Below are positions 18,136 through 25,153 of a stretch of 64,000 nucleotides of DNA, piece by piece. Origin of the DNA: Methylophilus aquaticus (GTDB lineage: Bacteria; Pseudomonadota; Gammaproteobacteria; Burkholderiales; Methylophilaceae); the NCBI RefSeq assembly GCF_030769565.1, contig NZ_JAVCAP010000021.1:53000-116999 (forward strand), read 5' to 3'. The notes below the pieces were generated by a model. The model saw only the letters and a list, made by a program, of their open reading frames with translations, was not told the origin of the DNA and ran no database searches. How positions within the stretch are numbered: the first letter of the stretch is position 1; each line of letters begins with the position of its first letter. A program made the translations under genes and the position numbers.

Positions 18136-18675
18136 ATGAAACGCTGGTTGATTACCTTGCTGGCCTGTATGGCGCTGACTGCGCAAGCGCATGGCCCGAG
18201 CGGCCAAAAAGTGGTTAAAGAGGTGACTATTAAAGCCCCGCCTGAAAAAGTCTGGCAGGCGATTAAACAATTTGATGCGATCCAGCAATGGCACCCTGAT
18301 ATTGCCAGGCTCGTACTCGATCAACGGGTGGATAAAGAAACGGGTAACACGCTCCCCCACCGTGCCATCACACTCAACAGTGGCCTCACCCTGCTGGAAA
18401 AACTGCGTGAAGCCAACGATGAGGAAATGAAGCTCGATTACAAACTGGTCGATGGCGCAGAAAGCACCATTGCCGTGAGTAATTACCGCTCGGTGATGCA
18501 GGTCAAGGCGGGCCCTGGCGCCGGTGAATCGACTGTGGTGTGGACGGCACGCTTTTACAACAAGGCCAATACCATGGAAGCCCCGGCTGGTCAGGATAAC
18601 CCGGCAGCCAATGCCGCCATTAATGCGTTTTACAACGCAGGTGCGGCGGGATTAAAACAATTTTTAGAGAAGTAA
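18136..18675 (+). CDS. MxaD-like SRPBCC protein 3
   Basis: 179-residue periplasmic SRPBCC protein, beginning with a signal peptide (to about 19, A-Q-A-H-G). It carries the W-x-A-I-K-Q-F-D-A-I-Q-Q-W-H-P signature and the shared V-K-A-G-P-G-A-G-E-S-T segment. The start follows aaggaaac, 21 bases after the previous gene. With mxaD at 9723 the window encodes four members of this family, three of them in the xox cluster. Confidence 0.85.
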   Translation: MKRWLITLLACMALTAQAHGPSGQKVVKEVTIKAPPEKVWQAIKQFDAIQQWHPDIARLVLDQRVDKETGNTLPHRAITLNSGLTLLEKLREANDEEMKLDYKLVDGAESTIAVSNYRSVMQVKAGPGAGESTVVWTARFYNKANTMEAPAGQDNPAANAAINAFYNAGAAGLKQFLEK

Positions 18676-18682
18676 CGCTGGG

Positions 18683-18711
18683 AGGTTTTCCCAAGCAAAC
18701 TCGGGAAACCT
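18683..18711 (+). other. Hairpin after the SRPBCC genes
   Basis: AGGTTTTCCC pairs with GGGAAACCT with one bulged T, 8 bases after the stop codon, without a T-run. It may be an mRNA 3' stabiliser placed before the stronger terminator at 18808. Confidence 0.35.
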
Positions 18712-18807
18712 GCTGCTGTTGGTCGAAGTGAACTGGCGCTATGATGCATTTATCATTTAAATTGTTTGAATTTAATTGATTTGCATAAAGTATATCTCCA
18801 TGTTTAA

Positions 18808-18840
18808 GGCCAGTTGCAACAGCAACTGGCCGTTTTTTTT
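18808..18840 (+). terminator. Rho-independent terminator
   Basis: GGCCAGTTGC and GCAACTGGCC form a perfect 10-bp stem with loop AACA, followed by G and eight T. It sits just before the next gene's ribosome site, so the following propeller gene is either read through the terminator or driven from a promoter inside the hairpin region. It could also act as an attenuator. Confidence 0.88.
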
Positions 18841-18852
18841 AAAGGACATTCT

Positions 18853-19839
18853 ATGCAAGCACGCCTAAAACAATTACTGCTGACATCACTACTGTTGAGC
18901 GGCATTTTCTCTGCCCCAGCACAGACTATGGCGCAATCCGTCTCTCAGCCGATGGCTTATGTGCCCAACGAAAAAGATGGCACCGTGTCGGTGATTGATA
19001 CGCAAACCGATGAAGTGGTCAAAACGCTGCCAGCCAAGGGCGCACTGGGTAAAAAAATTCAGGCCGCCGCCGTTCATCCTGCCTTGCAAAAACTCTATGT
19101 GGTGGTGCGTGATAAAAACGCAGTAGCAGTCATTAACCTGCAACAAGGCAAACAAGAGGCCCTGATTAAAGTCGGTGACGAACCCGAAGGCATTGATATC
19201 TCACCCGATGGCAAACTTCTGGCCGCCTGCCTGGAAGAAGAAAACGCCGTTTCGCTGGTGGACCTGAGCACCGGCAAACTCAGCAAAACCATTCCCACCC
19301 AAGGCAAAAACCCCGAGCACTGTGTCTTCTCGCCCGATCAGCAATGGCTGCTGGCCAGCAACGAGGAAAGCAATAATGTCGATGTGATCAACCTGAAAAC
19401 CATGAAATCCGAGTACCTGATTGCCGCGACCAAACACCCGCGCGGTGTCGGTTTCAGCCCGGATGGTAAACTCGCCTATGTGGCCAACGAAGCCGCCAAC
19501 CTGCTCGAAATCGTCTCCACTGCCGATTGGAAGGTCAAGGAAAGTATCAAGGTGGGTCTGCGCTCCAACGGCGTCAAGGTCAACGCCAATGGCAGCATCG
19601 TCTATGTTAGTAACGGCGGCGACCACAATATCAGCGTGATTGATACCGCCACCCGTACCGTGTTGACCACCATTGCCGTAGGCAAGCGGCCATGGAACAT
19701 GGCCATCACCCCGGATGGCAAAAAGTTGTACGTGGCCAATGGCCGCAGCAACAGCGTGAGCGTGATTGATACCGCCAGCAATCAAGTGCTTAAAGAAATC
19801 ACCGTAGGCACGCTGCCCTGGGGCGTGGTGATTCGCTAA
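18853..19839 (+). CDS. YVTN beta-propeller protein 2
   Basis: Exported seven-bladed beta-propeller with repeats such as G-T-V-S-V-I-D-T-Q-T-D-E-V-V-K and S-N-S-V-S-V-I-D-T-A-S-N-Q-V. The true start is the ATG at 18853 after aaagga, giving 328 residues with a signal peptide ending near T-M-A-Q-S. A longer reading from 18814 would begin inside the terminator and is rejected. It is paralogous to the propeller at 15907 and lies directly before the SoxYZ-like carrier, an arrangement seen around PQQ alcohol dehydrogenases. Confidence 0.85.
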   Translation: MQARLKQLLLTSLLLSGIFSAPAQTMAQSVSQPMAYVPNEKDGTVSVIDTQTDEVVKTLPAKGALGKKIQAAAVHPALQKLYVVVRDKNAVAVINLQQGKQEALIKVGDEPEGIDISPDGKLLAACLEEENAVSLVDLSTGKLSKTIPTQGKNPEHCVFSPDQQWLLASNEESNNVDVINLKTMKSEYLIAATKHPRGVGFSPDGKLAYVANEAANLLEIVSTADWKVKESIKVGLRSNGVKVNANGSIVYVSNGGDHNISVIDTATRTVLTTIAVGKRPWNMAITPDGKKLYVANGRSNSVSVIDTASNQVLKEITVGTLPWGVVIR

Positions 19840-19848
19840 CAGCGTTGC

Positions 19849-20634
19849 ATGCGCATGCATCTGCATCGCCCGCACTGGCACTGGCTCATCGGCATGCTGC
19901 TCTGCCTGTATGCCGGTGCAGGCTTCTGCGCAACCATCATCGACCACTGGCCAGTGATTGCCGAGGCTTTTTATAAAGACCGGCCGGTGCCAGCCGCAGA
20001 CGGGCGCATCGTCATCAGCGCACCGGCACAGGCCGAAGATTCAGCGCTGGTGCCCATCAGCATTCAGTTTGCCGAAGCACATGGCATTGCCAAATGGTCA
20101 TTGTTTGTCGATGCCAACCCCATCATGCTCACCCTCACCACCCACATGCCGGATACCACCCGCGCATTTACCTTATCTACCCGCATCCGTCTCGATGCCA
20201 ACAGCCAAGTCAGAGTCATTGCCGAAAAGCCGGATGGCACCCTCAGCATGACCAGCGTTGCAATCAAAACCCCTGGCGGCGGTTGCGGCGGGGCCGTCAG
20301 CCAGGACGAAGCCGCGCTACGTGCCAGCGCAGGCAACATCAAATTACGTCAAGTTGAAGAAGGCAAGGCAACGGTCTTGCAGATTCAACACCCCATGCGT
20401 ACCGGATTCGAGCGCACCGTGTATGGTTACTATGCCAAAGCGTGGTATCTGCAAAAAATAGAGTGGTTAGAGGCCGCAAACAAAGTCATGGCCTTGCAAC
20501 TCGGCCCAGGCATCAGCGCCAACCCTTATTTCAAAATTGACTATCCTTTTGAGCTGGCAACCTTAGCGATTCAGGCGTCAGACAATGAAAATCAGCAATT
20601 CAGCTATCCAAAACAAGCTGTTTCTACCCGATAA
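19849..20634 (+). CDS. Quinoprotein dehydrogenase-associated SoxYZ-like carrier
   Basis: 261-residue exported protein. After a His/Trp-rich signal peptide, residues about 40-140 resemble SoxY and end with the swinging-arm-like motif P-G-G-G-C-G-G, whose cysteine would be the carrier residue. Residues about 160-255 resemble SoxZ. This fused family occurs beside PQQ alcohol dehydrogenases, and its cargo is unknown. It starts ten bases after the propeller gene and is the last gene of the xox cluster. Confidence 0.87.
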   Translation: MRMHLHRPHWHWLIGMLLCLYAGAGFCATIIDHWPVIAEAFYKDRPVPAADGRIVISAPAQAEDSALVPISIQFAEAHGIAKWSLFVDANPIMLTLTTHMPDTTRAFTLSTRIRLDANSQVRVIAEKPDGTLSMTSVAIKTPGGGCGGAVSQDEAALRASAGNIKLRQVEEGKATVLQIQHPMRTGFERTVYGYYAKAWYLQKIEWLEAANKVMALQLGPGISANPYFKIDYPFELATLAIQASDNENQQFSYPKQAVSTR

Positions 20635-20674
20635 ACTGATGTTTTTATAATCCATAGCTGGTATGGGCTGGAAA

Positions 20675-20707
20675 GGATTGTCTTTGCGAACGCATGTGAA
20701 GCAATCC
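20675..20707. repeat. Degenerate REP-like stem-loop
   Basis: GGATTGTCTTTGCG and its partner GTGAAGCAATCC form an imperfect hairpin, flanked by GTATG and CATAC. It resembles the GGATTGC...GCAATCC palindromes scattered through many proteobacterial genomes. It lies between the SoxYZ-like gene and the terminator at 20778. Confidence 0.4.
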
Positions 20708-20777
20708 ATACGCTTAAACTTTCTATACTGCTGCGCTATCTGCGCCCAGTTGCGTGTTTAATCAGACTGATTATGAG

Positions 20778-20806
20778 AAAGCCACCTGCGTCAGGTGGCT
20801 TTTTTG
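20778..20806 (+). terminator. Rho-independent terminator closing the xox cluster
   Basis: AAAGCCACCTG / CAGGTGGCTTTTTT, with a CGT loop and a run of T, ends transcription about 150 bases after the SoxYZ-like carrier. It marks the boundary between the dehydrogenase cluster and the accessory island. Confidence 0.85.
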
Positions 20807-20824
20807 TTTTGATAAGATGGAGGT

Positions 20825-20855
20825 CCGTCATACCCACGAAAGCGGGTATCCATTG
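20825..20855. repeat. REP / dRS3-like palindrome
   Basis: The segment CGTCATACCCACGAAAGCGG, continuing to GGTATCCATTG, contains the ATACCC / GGGTAT inverted repeat found in many dispersed bacterial elements. The rest of 20856-21089 is AT-rich and shows no convincing gene; a short frame here would run through the terminator and this repeat. Confidence 0.6.
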
Positions 20856-21110
20856 TCTTTTCCGTCAGCATACAAAAATTACAGGACTTTTAATCAACTC
20901 CAAAAAATATCTTTTGTTGATTTCTTAACACTTATGGCATTATTTAAACCATGTAAGCAAGTCAGAATCGATTGCCGACTTTGCCGATTAAATTACGCCC
21001 TCTATTTTTAACCTAGGTATATGGTTTGATTAGTCAATTTAAAAAAACAGCGCTCGTTTACATGCCGTCATTGGGACGGCTACTTAATAGTTCGGCCTCA
21101 AGGAGGAATC

Positions 21111-21968
21111 GTGCAGCACGCAGGTAGAACTTGGGCGTACTCATACCGAAATCTCTTTGAACTGTGCTCAGAGAAAAAACTGGCTAAGGTCGCTGGCCGC
21201 ATTTCGGCGCAATACGCAAAATTGACGAAGGATTGGACATCCGAGAGGAACTCCGAATGGTCGTGCCGCATTTACTTCACGACCAAGATGATCCTCAATG
21301 CAACCGTTCTTCTCAATAGTCTCGAATTTGCGCGCACCTGCGGGCTTCGCGCTGCGAATCCATACTTTGAGTACTACGCCGCACTGTCCCTATTACGCGG
21401 CCTAGTCTATACGATTCCTACAGAAGACTGGAATTCTGGCGAGTTGATGGCAATCTCGCACACTCGTGCTATCAACGTGGCATTTGATTGGGTCGCAAAG
21501 TTCAACAAGTCGCTGGCGGCAGACATGAAGAAAACCGCTTTGCAGCTCAAGGCACAGCGCGAACTGATCGCTTACAAAGCACCCGCCAGCGGCGACAAGA
21601 ACCTTGGGGCGAATTACGATCTGACTGACTTCCTGACCATCCTCGCAGAAGTCGCCGAATTCAACTCGGAACTACTGGAGGGTTCTATAACCAAGAACGC
21701 TAATCCAGCATCCTTTGAAGTGCTTGACGAACACATTCACCAGATCGCAACGGTTGAGGTCGAAGGATTTACCTTCTCAGATGACGAAGACTACTGGCGC
21801 CTCGGTTATGTGCAACGTAAGACACGAAGGCCATATCACTTAGGGTTGTTCATGCACCCCGGCCAGTCTGAGGACTTTATTGGCGCCTGGGACGGAGATG
21901 AGGATGCGGGCGAAGCGTTCTCTAACGGCTCTCCATCCAAATGGCAAGCGATCTTTGATGTGCCATGA
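21111..21968 (+). CDS. Cassette-1 hypothetical protein
   Basis: Not recognised. 285 residues from a GTG start placed four bases after a perfect aggagg, 20 bases inside cassette 1. The first two thirds look alpha-helical (Y-R-N-L-F-E-L-C-S-E, K-M-I-L-N-A-T-V-L-L-N-S-L-E-F-A); the last third is acidic and ends F-I-G-A-W-D-G-D-E-D-A-G-E-A-F. There is no signal peptide or membrane segment, so it is predicted to be cytoplasmic. The stop codon lies one base before the attC R'' box, as usual for cassette genes. Many cassette proteins of this kind have defence or stress roles, but nothing here shows that. Confidence 0.8.
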   Translation: MQHAGRTWAYSYRNLFELCSEKKLAKVAGRISAQYAKLTKDWTSERNSEWSCRIYFTTKMILNATVLLNSLEFARTCGLRAANPYFEYYAALSLLRGLVYTIPTEDWNSGELMAISHTRAINVAFDWVAKFNKSLAADMKKTALQLKAQRELIAYKAPASGDKNLGANYDLTDFLTILAEVAEFNSELLEGSITKNANPASFEVLDEHIHQIATVEVEGFTFSDDEDYWRLGYVQRKTRRPYHLGLFMHPGQSEDFIGAWDGDEDAGEAFSNGSPSKWQAIFDVP

Positions 21969-21969
21969 G

Positions 21970-22038
21970 GCCGAACCCATCATTCCACCGGACCTTGCGC
22001 ATAAAGCCGCGCAAGGCCGGTGAATTCAAACGTTGGGC
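21970..22038 (+). mobile_element. attC site 1
   Basis: 69 bp from R'' GCCGAAC to R' GTTGGGC. The arms CACCGG-CCTTGCGC and GCGCAAGG-CCGGTG fold into a near-perfect hairpin around ATAAAGCC. R'' is complementary to GTTCGGC at 21090, the left end of the same cassette. Confidence 0.88.
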
Positions 22039-22052
22039 ATGGGAGAGAACGT

Positions 22053-22886
22053 ATGTTTGATGAAATCCGCAAAGGTCTGACGGACTCCTACAAACACAAG
22101 CCTATTGAAGGGGCTGTCTGCGTCGCTTGCGGTCGCCAAGGAGTTCCATTTGCGCTTCATGTGATCGAGTTCTACCACTCAGACAGTATTGCCACTCCGT
22201 CCTATTTGGTTCCAATGTCGCAAAGTCGCGGCACCACTCGTGGTTCAGTCCCCCTTTGTAATACCTGCTGCCCAGCGTGTAACAACTGCTCTCTCCCCAT
22301 TGCCACACCGTGGGTCAAGAAGTTACTGACCGCACTAAATTCAAAACACAAGGGCATTACCTTTGTTGTTGGTAATGGGTTCTGTCGCCATGTACACGTC
22401 ATCAAAGACCTCATGTCCTTGTTTCGTTCTGCAAAGCTCTCTGGAGTTGATGTCCCGGCAACTCAAAAATCGCCAGAGCCAGAATCCTATCAATGGAAAA
22501 ATCAAGATTTGGCCATCTATTTCAGGGCACAACCGAAAGACCAAATTTGGGGCGCAGTCACAGAGCAAAAGGCAGAGGCTATTCAATGTGGCTTCCTAGA
22601 AATAGTGCGACGGACAAGCCTCGATAAACACAACAACACAAACACGTTGCCGCCGGACGTCATTGACACGATTTGCAACATAGCCAATGAAGTGGGAAAA
22701 GAGAACGACTTGAACCCCGCATTCATTATTCTCCTTGCCCATCAGTATGTAGATGCCGACCAAGTAATGCGGCAACTTCATAAAAGCCGCTGGGTCGCTT
22801 CAATGGTTTCGCGTTCAGACTTTGCACCGCCGCCGGAGTCGTACATGAAATTCATCAAGTCCACATATTTCTCTAGTGGTGAATAA
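22053..22886 (+). CDS. Cassette-2 protein with Cys-rich putative zinc site
   Basis: 277 residues from the ATG at 22053 (ribosome site gggaga); a longer frame from 22020 would start inside attC1. It is not a family recognised with certainty. Near the N terminus are C-V-A-C-G-R-Q-G and, about 60 residues later, C-N-T-C-C-P-A-C-N-N-C. Together these could form one or two zinc-binding sites, HNH-like or zinc-ribbon-like. The rest is mixed alpha/beta and ends with a helical region (V-I-D-T-I-C-N-I-A-N-E-V-G-K). No export signal. It stops six bases before attC2. Confidence 0.78.
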   Translation: MFDEIRKGLTDSYKHKPIEGAVCVACGRQGVPFALHVIEFYHSDSIATPSYLVPMSQSRGTTRGSVPLCNTCCPACNNCSLPIATPWVKKLLTALNSKHKGITFVVGNGFCRHVHVIKDLMSLFRSAKLSGVDVPATQKSPEPESYQWKNQDLAIYFRAQPKDQIWGAVTEQKAEAIQCGFLEIVRRTSLDKHNNTNTLPPDVIDTICNIANEVGKENDLNPAFIILLAHQYVDADQVMRQLHKSRWVASMVSRSDFAPPPESYMKFIKSTYFSSGE

Positions 22887-22892
22887 ACCCAT

Positions 22893-22962
22893 GCCCAACC
22901 CGGCAGTCCACTCGGACGCTGCGCGATAAAGCCGCGCAGCGCCGGTGACTTCTACGTTAGAA
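22893..22962 (+). mobile_element. attC site 2
   Basis: 70 bp from R'' GCCCAAC to R' GTTAGAA, with arms GGACGCTGCGCG and CGCGCAGCGCC around ATAAAGC. R'' is the exact complement of GTTGGGC at 22032, the start of cassette 2. Confidence 0.9.
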
Positions 22963-22984
22963 CTCACCACCAAAAGGAGTTGAT

Positions 22985-23722
22985 GTGAGAACTGAGGCTT
23001 ACCATTCTTTTGAATCGAAACTCTTTTACTTTGATGACGAAATCGACCTAATTGAAGTCATCCGGCTAGGCATATTGAATGGCGACCTAACGGACAACGC
23101 TTCTCAATTTGTCCTTAAAAACATAGACCCGAAAAAGCACCTTCACATAAAAAGACGAAAGAACTCTGATGGAAGCCGGGAGTTACTTGCCAATCACCTA
23201 CGCCAAACCGTTTACTCTTCTTACGTAAAAGACATTTACGAGGAAGTAACTCAATACCTAAAAACAATATTGGAAAAGGCCGCCGAGAACGGATTTGATT
23301 CGGGCCGGCTCATAGGCGAGCACTCAACAAAGCTTGATGCGAAAGTGGTTCTTTCTGCAGGAACATGGCAAGACGTAGCGCGCCTTATTACTGACTCTGT
23401 TTTCCAGTCGCTGGAAGCAGAAAAAAGCACTCTTAAACTGTTGGAAAAGGTATCAACAAAACTTGCTCTCGGCGTTGACGAAAATCTAATCACAGCCGCT
23501 CTCCCATACCTTGAGGTACGCCACTTTCTTGTGCATGTGGATGGGAAAATTCCTGCATAGTTCAAGAAAGATAATCCGAAAATACCTATCAGATCTGGGC
23601 ACATTAAATTGGACTACAAGTTTGTCAGCGGACTTCGAGATGCCGCAAAGAAGCTAGTTAAGGAGTTTGACGACAAAGTCATTGCAGCAAATCTGTTAAA
23701 GCCAGAAGACATACGAAACTAG
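22985..23722 (+). pseudogene. Cassette-3 HEPN-domain protein interrupted by an in-frame TAG
   Basis: The frame opens with GTG at 22985 after aaaggag and runs 191 codons to a TAG at 23558-23560. It then continues in the same frame for 53 more codons to the TAG at 23720-23722, which abuts the attC R'' box. Just before the first stop is E-V-R-H-F-L-V-H-V-D-G, with Arg179 and His184 matching the R-X4-6-H motif of HEPN ribonuclease-like domains. The sequence after the stop (F-K-K-D-N-P-K-I-P) looks like the natural continuation of this family. The simplest reading is a nonsense mutation of one codon (for example Tyr) in a 245-residue protein. A truncated but active product or a sequencing error cannot be excluded. 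Confidence 0.75.
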
Positions 23723-23807
23723 TTCTAACATGGCGCTCAACCTCGCTCTCTTCGGTCGCTGGACGCTGCGCGATAAAGCCGCGCAGCGCCGGTCAGTCTA
23801 GTAGGGT
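23723..23807 (+). mobile_element. attC site 3, degenerate right end
   Basis: R'' TTCTAAC at 23723 is complementary to GTTAGAA at 22956, and the hairpin GACGCTGCGCG-ATAAAGC-CGCGCAGCG is intact. The expected R' box is only GTAGGGT (23801-23807), with A in place of the third base, so recombination at this end is probably lost. The array ends here; 23808-23979 holds only a small GTGGG/CCCAC hairpin and no gene. Confidence 0.72.
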
Positions 23808-23979
23808 GGGTAACTTGTTGCCCACGCGTTAAAATTGCTCACAATTGCTCCCTGTCAAACTTTTTGTCGCGCCAACTAGGTAAGACGGATTCGATTACCG
23901 TCCGCCGTATGAAGGCTAACTGAGGCAGAGTGACCGAGTCAGTTTAATTGTTGAGATAGGATCACTCAACTCCCAGTGT

Positions 23980-24279
23980 TTAATCAGTTGGCAGCTCCCA
24001 TTTTTCCGGCGGTTGTTGCGAGGTGTGAAAAACACGCAAAATTTCGACACGGTTATTTTTAATGCGGTAGGGCACAAGGTAGTGGCTGTTGCTAATCACT
24101 AATTCACGTGTGCCCATGACTCTGCCGGGGCGGCCAATAGCTGGTTGTGTTGCCAGTTGATTGATTTGCGCAATGATCAAAGCCACCACTTGGCTCGCGG
24201 CAGTTGGATTGTCTTGCGCGATGTAAGCTGCAATGTCATCCAAATTTTGTAATGCCTTGTTTAGCCAAACAATCTGCAT
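23980..24279 (-). CDS. ParE/RelE-family toxin
   Basis: 99 residues with the ParE/RelE layout: W-L-N-K-A-L-Q-N-L-D-D-I-A-A-Y-I near the N terminus, P-A-I-G-R-P-G-R in the middle and Y-R-I-K-N-N-R-V-E-I-L-R-V-F-H-T at the end. ParE toxins act on DNA gyrase and RelE on ribosome-bound mRNA; sequence alone does not decide. It starts three bases after the antitoxin stop, so the pair is one operon on the minus strand, opposite to the cassettes. It may stabilise the neighbouring array. Confidence 0.88.
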   Translation of the reverse strand: MQIVWLNKALQNLDDIAAYIAQDNPTAASQVVALIIAQINQLATQPAIGRPGRVMGTRELVISNSHYLVPYRIKNNRVEILRVFHTSQQPPEKWELPTD

Positions 24280-24282
24280 GGT

Positions 24283-24519
24283 TTATTTTGTGCGCCATTT
24301 CTCGGCAACGGCATCTACTTCTGCTTGTGTGGCAAAGTCGCCCGCTTCGGCTTCGCTGATGGCTTGTTTAATTTCGTTGATTTGCCATTCGTTGCTCTCA
24401 ACGTAAGCTTTAATGGCCTCTGCGGCTAAAAACGAGCGGGTGCGATGGGTTGAGGCTGCCAGTTTTTCCAGCTTGATTTTGGTCGATTCTTCTAAACGGA
24501 TGGTCACCGTGTTGGACAT
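24283..24519 (-). CDS. Ribbon-helix-helix antitoxin (ParD/CopG type)
   Basis: 78 residues. The N-terminal T-V-T-I-R-L-E-E-S-T-K-I-K-L-E-K-L and R-T-R-S-F-L-A-A-E-A-I predict a ribbon-helix-helix DNA-binding domain; the acidic C-terminal half (E-W-Q-I-N-E-I-K-Q-A-I-S-E-A) is the usual toxin-binding region. It is transcribed first in the pair and presumably autoregulates. Confidence 0.88.
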   Translation of the reverse strand: MSNTVTIRLEESTKIKLEKLAASTHRTRSFLAAEAIKAYVESNEWQINEIKQAISEAEAGDFATQAEVDAVAEKWRTK

Positions 24520-24670
24520 GGCTTTGCTCCAAAATTACAATGTACACAATATAGCACAATGACACACAATGTTTGTTGAAGTTGCTATTGCGTTGTGAGG
24601 CGACTATCGCTCATCATTTCAATCGTTTTTCTCATGCAGCCTCATGCCAATGGTGTATTTTATATGCCGT

Positions 24671-24694
24671 TAGGTATATACCAACCTACCTATA
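24671..24694. promoter_or_regulatory. Palindromic candidate operator before the small secreted-protein operon
   Basis: TAGGTATATACCAACCTACC, continuing into TATA, contains the perfect palindrome GGTATATACC (24673-24682) and repeated ACCTA half-sites. It lies 109-132 bases upstream of the first small gene, in the AT-rich 283-base gap between two divergent units (antitoxin leftward, small proteins rightward). The regulator is unknown. Confidence 0.35.
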
Positions 24695-24802
24695 TCAATA
24701 GACGATTTGTAGACAATCTCCGCGCATAATGCAATCCATGGTGATTAAGCAAAGTTTCAAAAAACTTGCATCACATTGATCAAAACACTTAGGAGAATAC
24801 AT

Positions 24803-25069
24803 ATGCGTAACGTTATTTCTGCAGTTGCTTTAGTGGCTGGTTTTATGGTCGCTGCGCCAGTGGTGGCCGTTGAACAACATGGTGGTATTGAAAAAACACA
24901 AACGGCACAACACTTTTTAAGCAAACGCCCTTATGCGCAGCCAGTGTTGGCCAAGGCTGACAGTGAACAAGCCTGGGTTGGCGCAAGTTTGGTGGTGGAT
25001 GGCAACAATGCACGTGGAAGCGTGCATGACATGCAAAAGTTGCACATGATGGGTAAACGCGCGTTTTAA
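24803..25069 (+). CDS. Small secreted protein with GKRPY-like repeats, paralogue 1
   Basis: Unrecognised family. The start is the ATG at 24803, with aggag eight bases upstream; the longer frame from 24776 has no such site. 88 residues: a signal peptide of about 22 (ending V-V-A), then two copies of a short motif, H-F-L-S-K-R-P-Y (37-44) and H-M-M-G-K-R-A-F (81-88), the last being the very C terminus. Between them is E-Q-A-W-V-G-A-S-L-V. No cysteines. The next gene has the same design, and both lie just upstream of the second mxaRSACKL set. A periplasmic or extracellular role tied to that machinery is a guess. Confidence 0.8.
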   Translation: MRNVISAVALVAGFMVAAPVVAVEQHGGIEKTQTAQHFLSKRPYAQPVLAKADSEQAWVGASLVVDGNNARGSVHDMQKLHMMGKRAF

Positions 25070-25153
25070 GCTGGGGCTTGCAGGGTGGGTGCGGTAAAGC
25101 GAATCGCCTGCAAACTAGCCAGACAACAATATAATTAATTTTGGAGCGAACAA

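Larger units (their letters stand above)
21090..23807 (+). mobile_element. Integron cassette array without integrase (CALIN), three cassettes
   Basis: Three consecutive units each start with TTRRRY-like bases at a G|TT cut and end with an attC hairpin whose R'' box is complementary to the unit's own first bases: GTTCGGC (21090) with GCCGAAC (21970); GTTGGGC (22032) with GCCCAAC (22893); GTTAGAA (22956) with TTCTAAC (23723). All three attC sites share the core GATAAAGCC or CATAAAGCC between GC-rich arms. Cassette limits: 21091-22032, 22033-22956, 22957-23801. Each carries one + strand gene. No intI gene or attI site is seen, so this is an orphan array or a fragment of one. It sits between the xox cluster terminator and a toxin-antitoxin pair. 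Confidence 0.88.

Noticed and set aside
20754-21011. 85-codon + strand frame after the xox cluster
   Set aside because: It runs through a Rho-independent terminator and a REP-like palindrome, has no ribosome site and no protein-like features.
21970-23807. CRISPR or simple dispersed repeats
   Set aside because: The three similar hairpins are about 0.9 kb apart with a gene between each, and their end boxes match the cassette ends, which fits attC sites and not CRISPR or REP.
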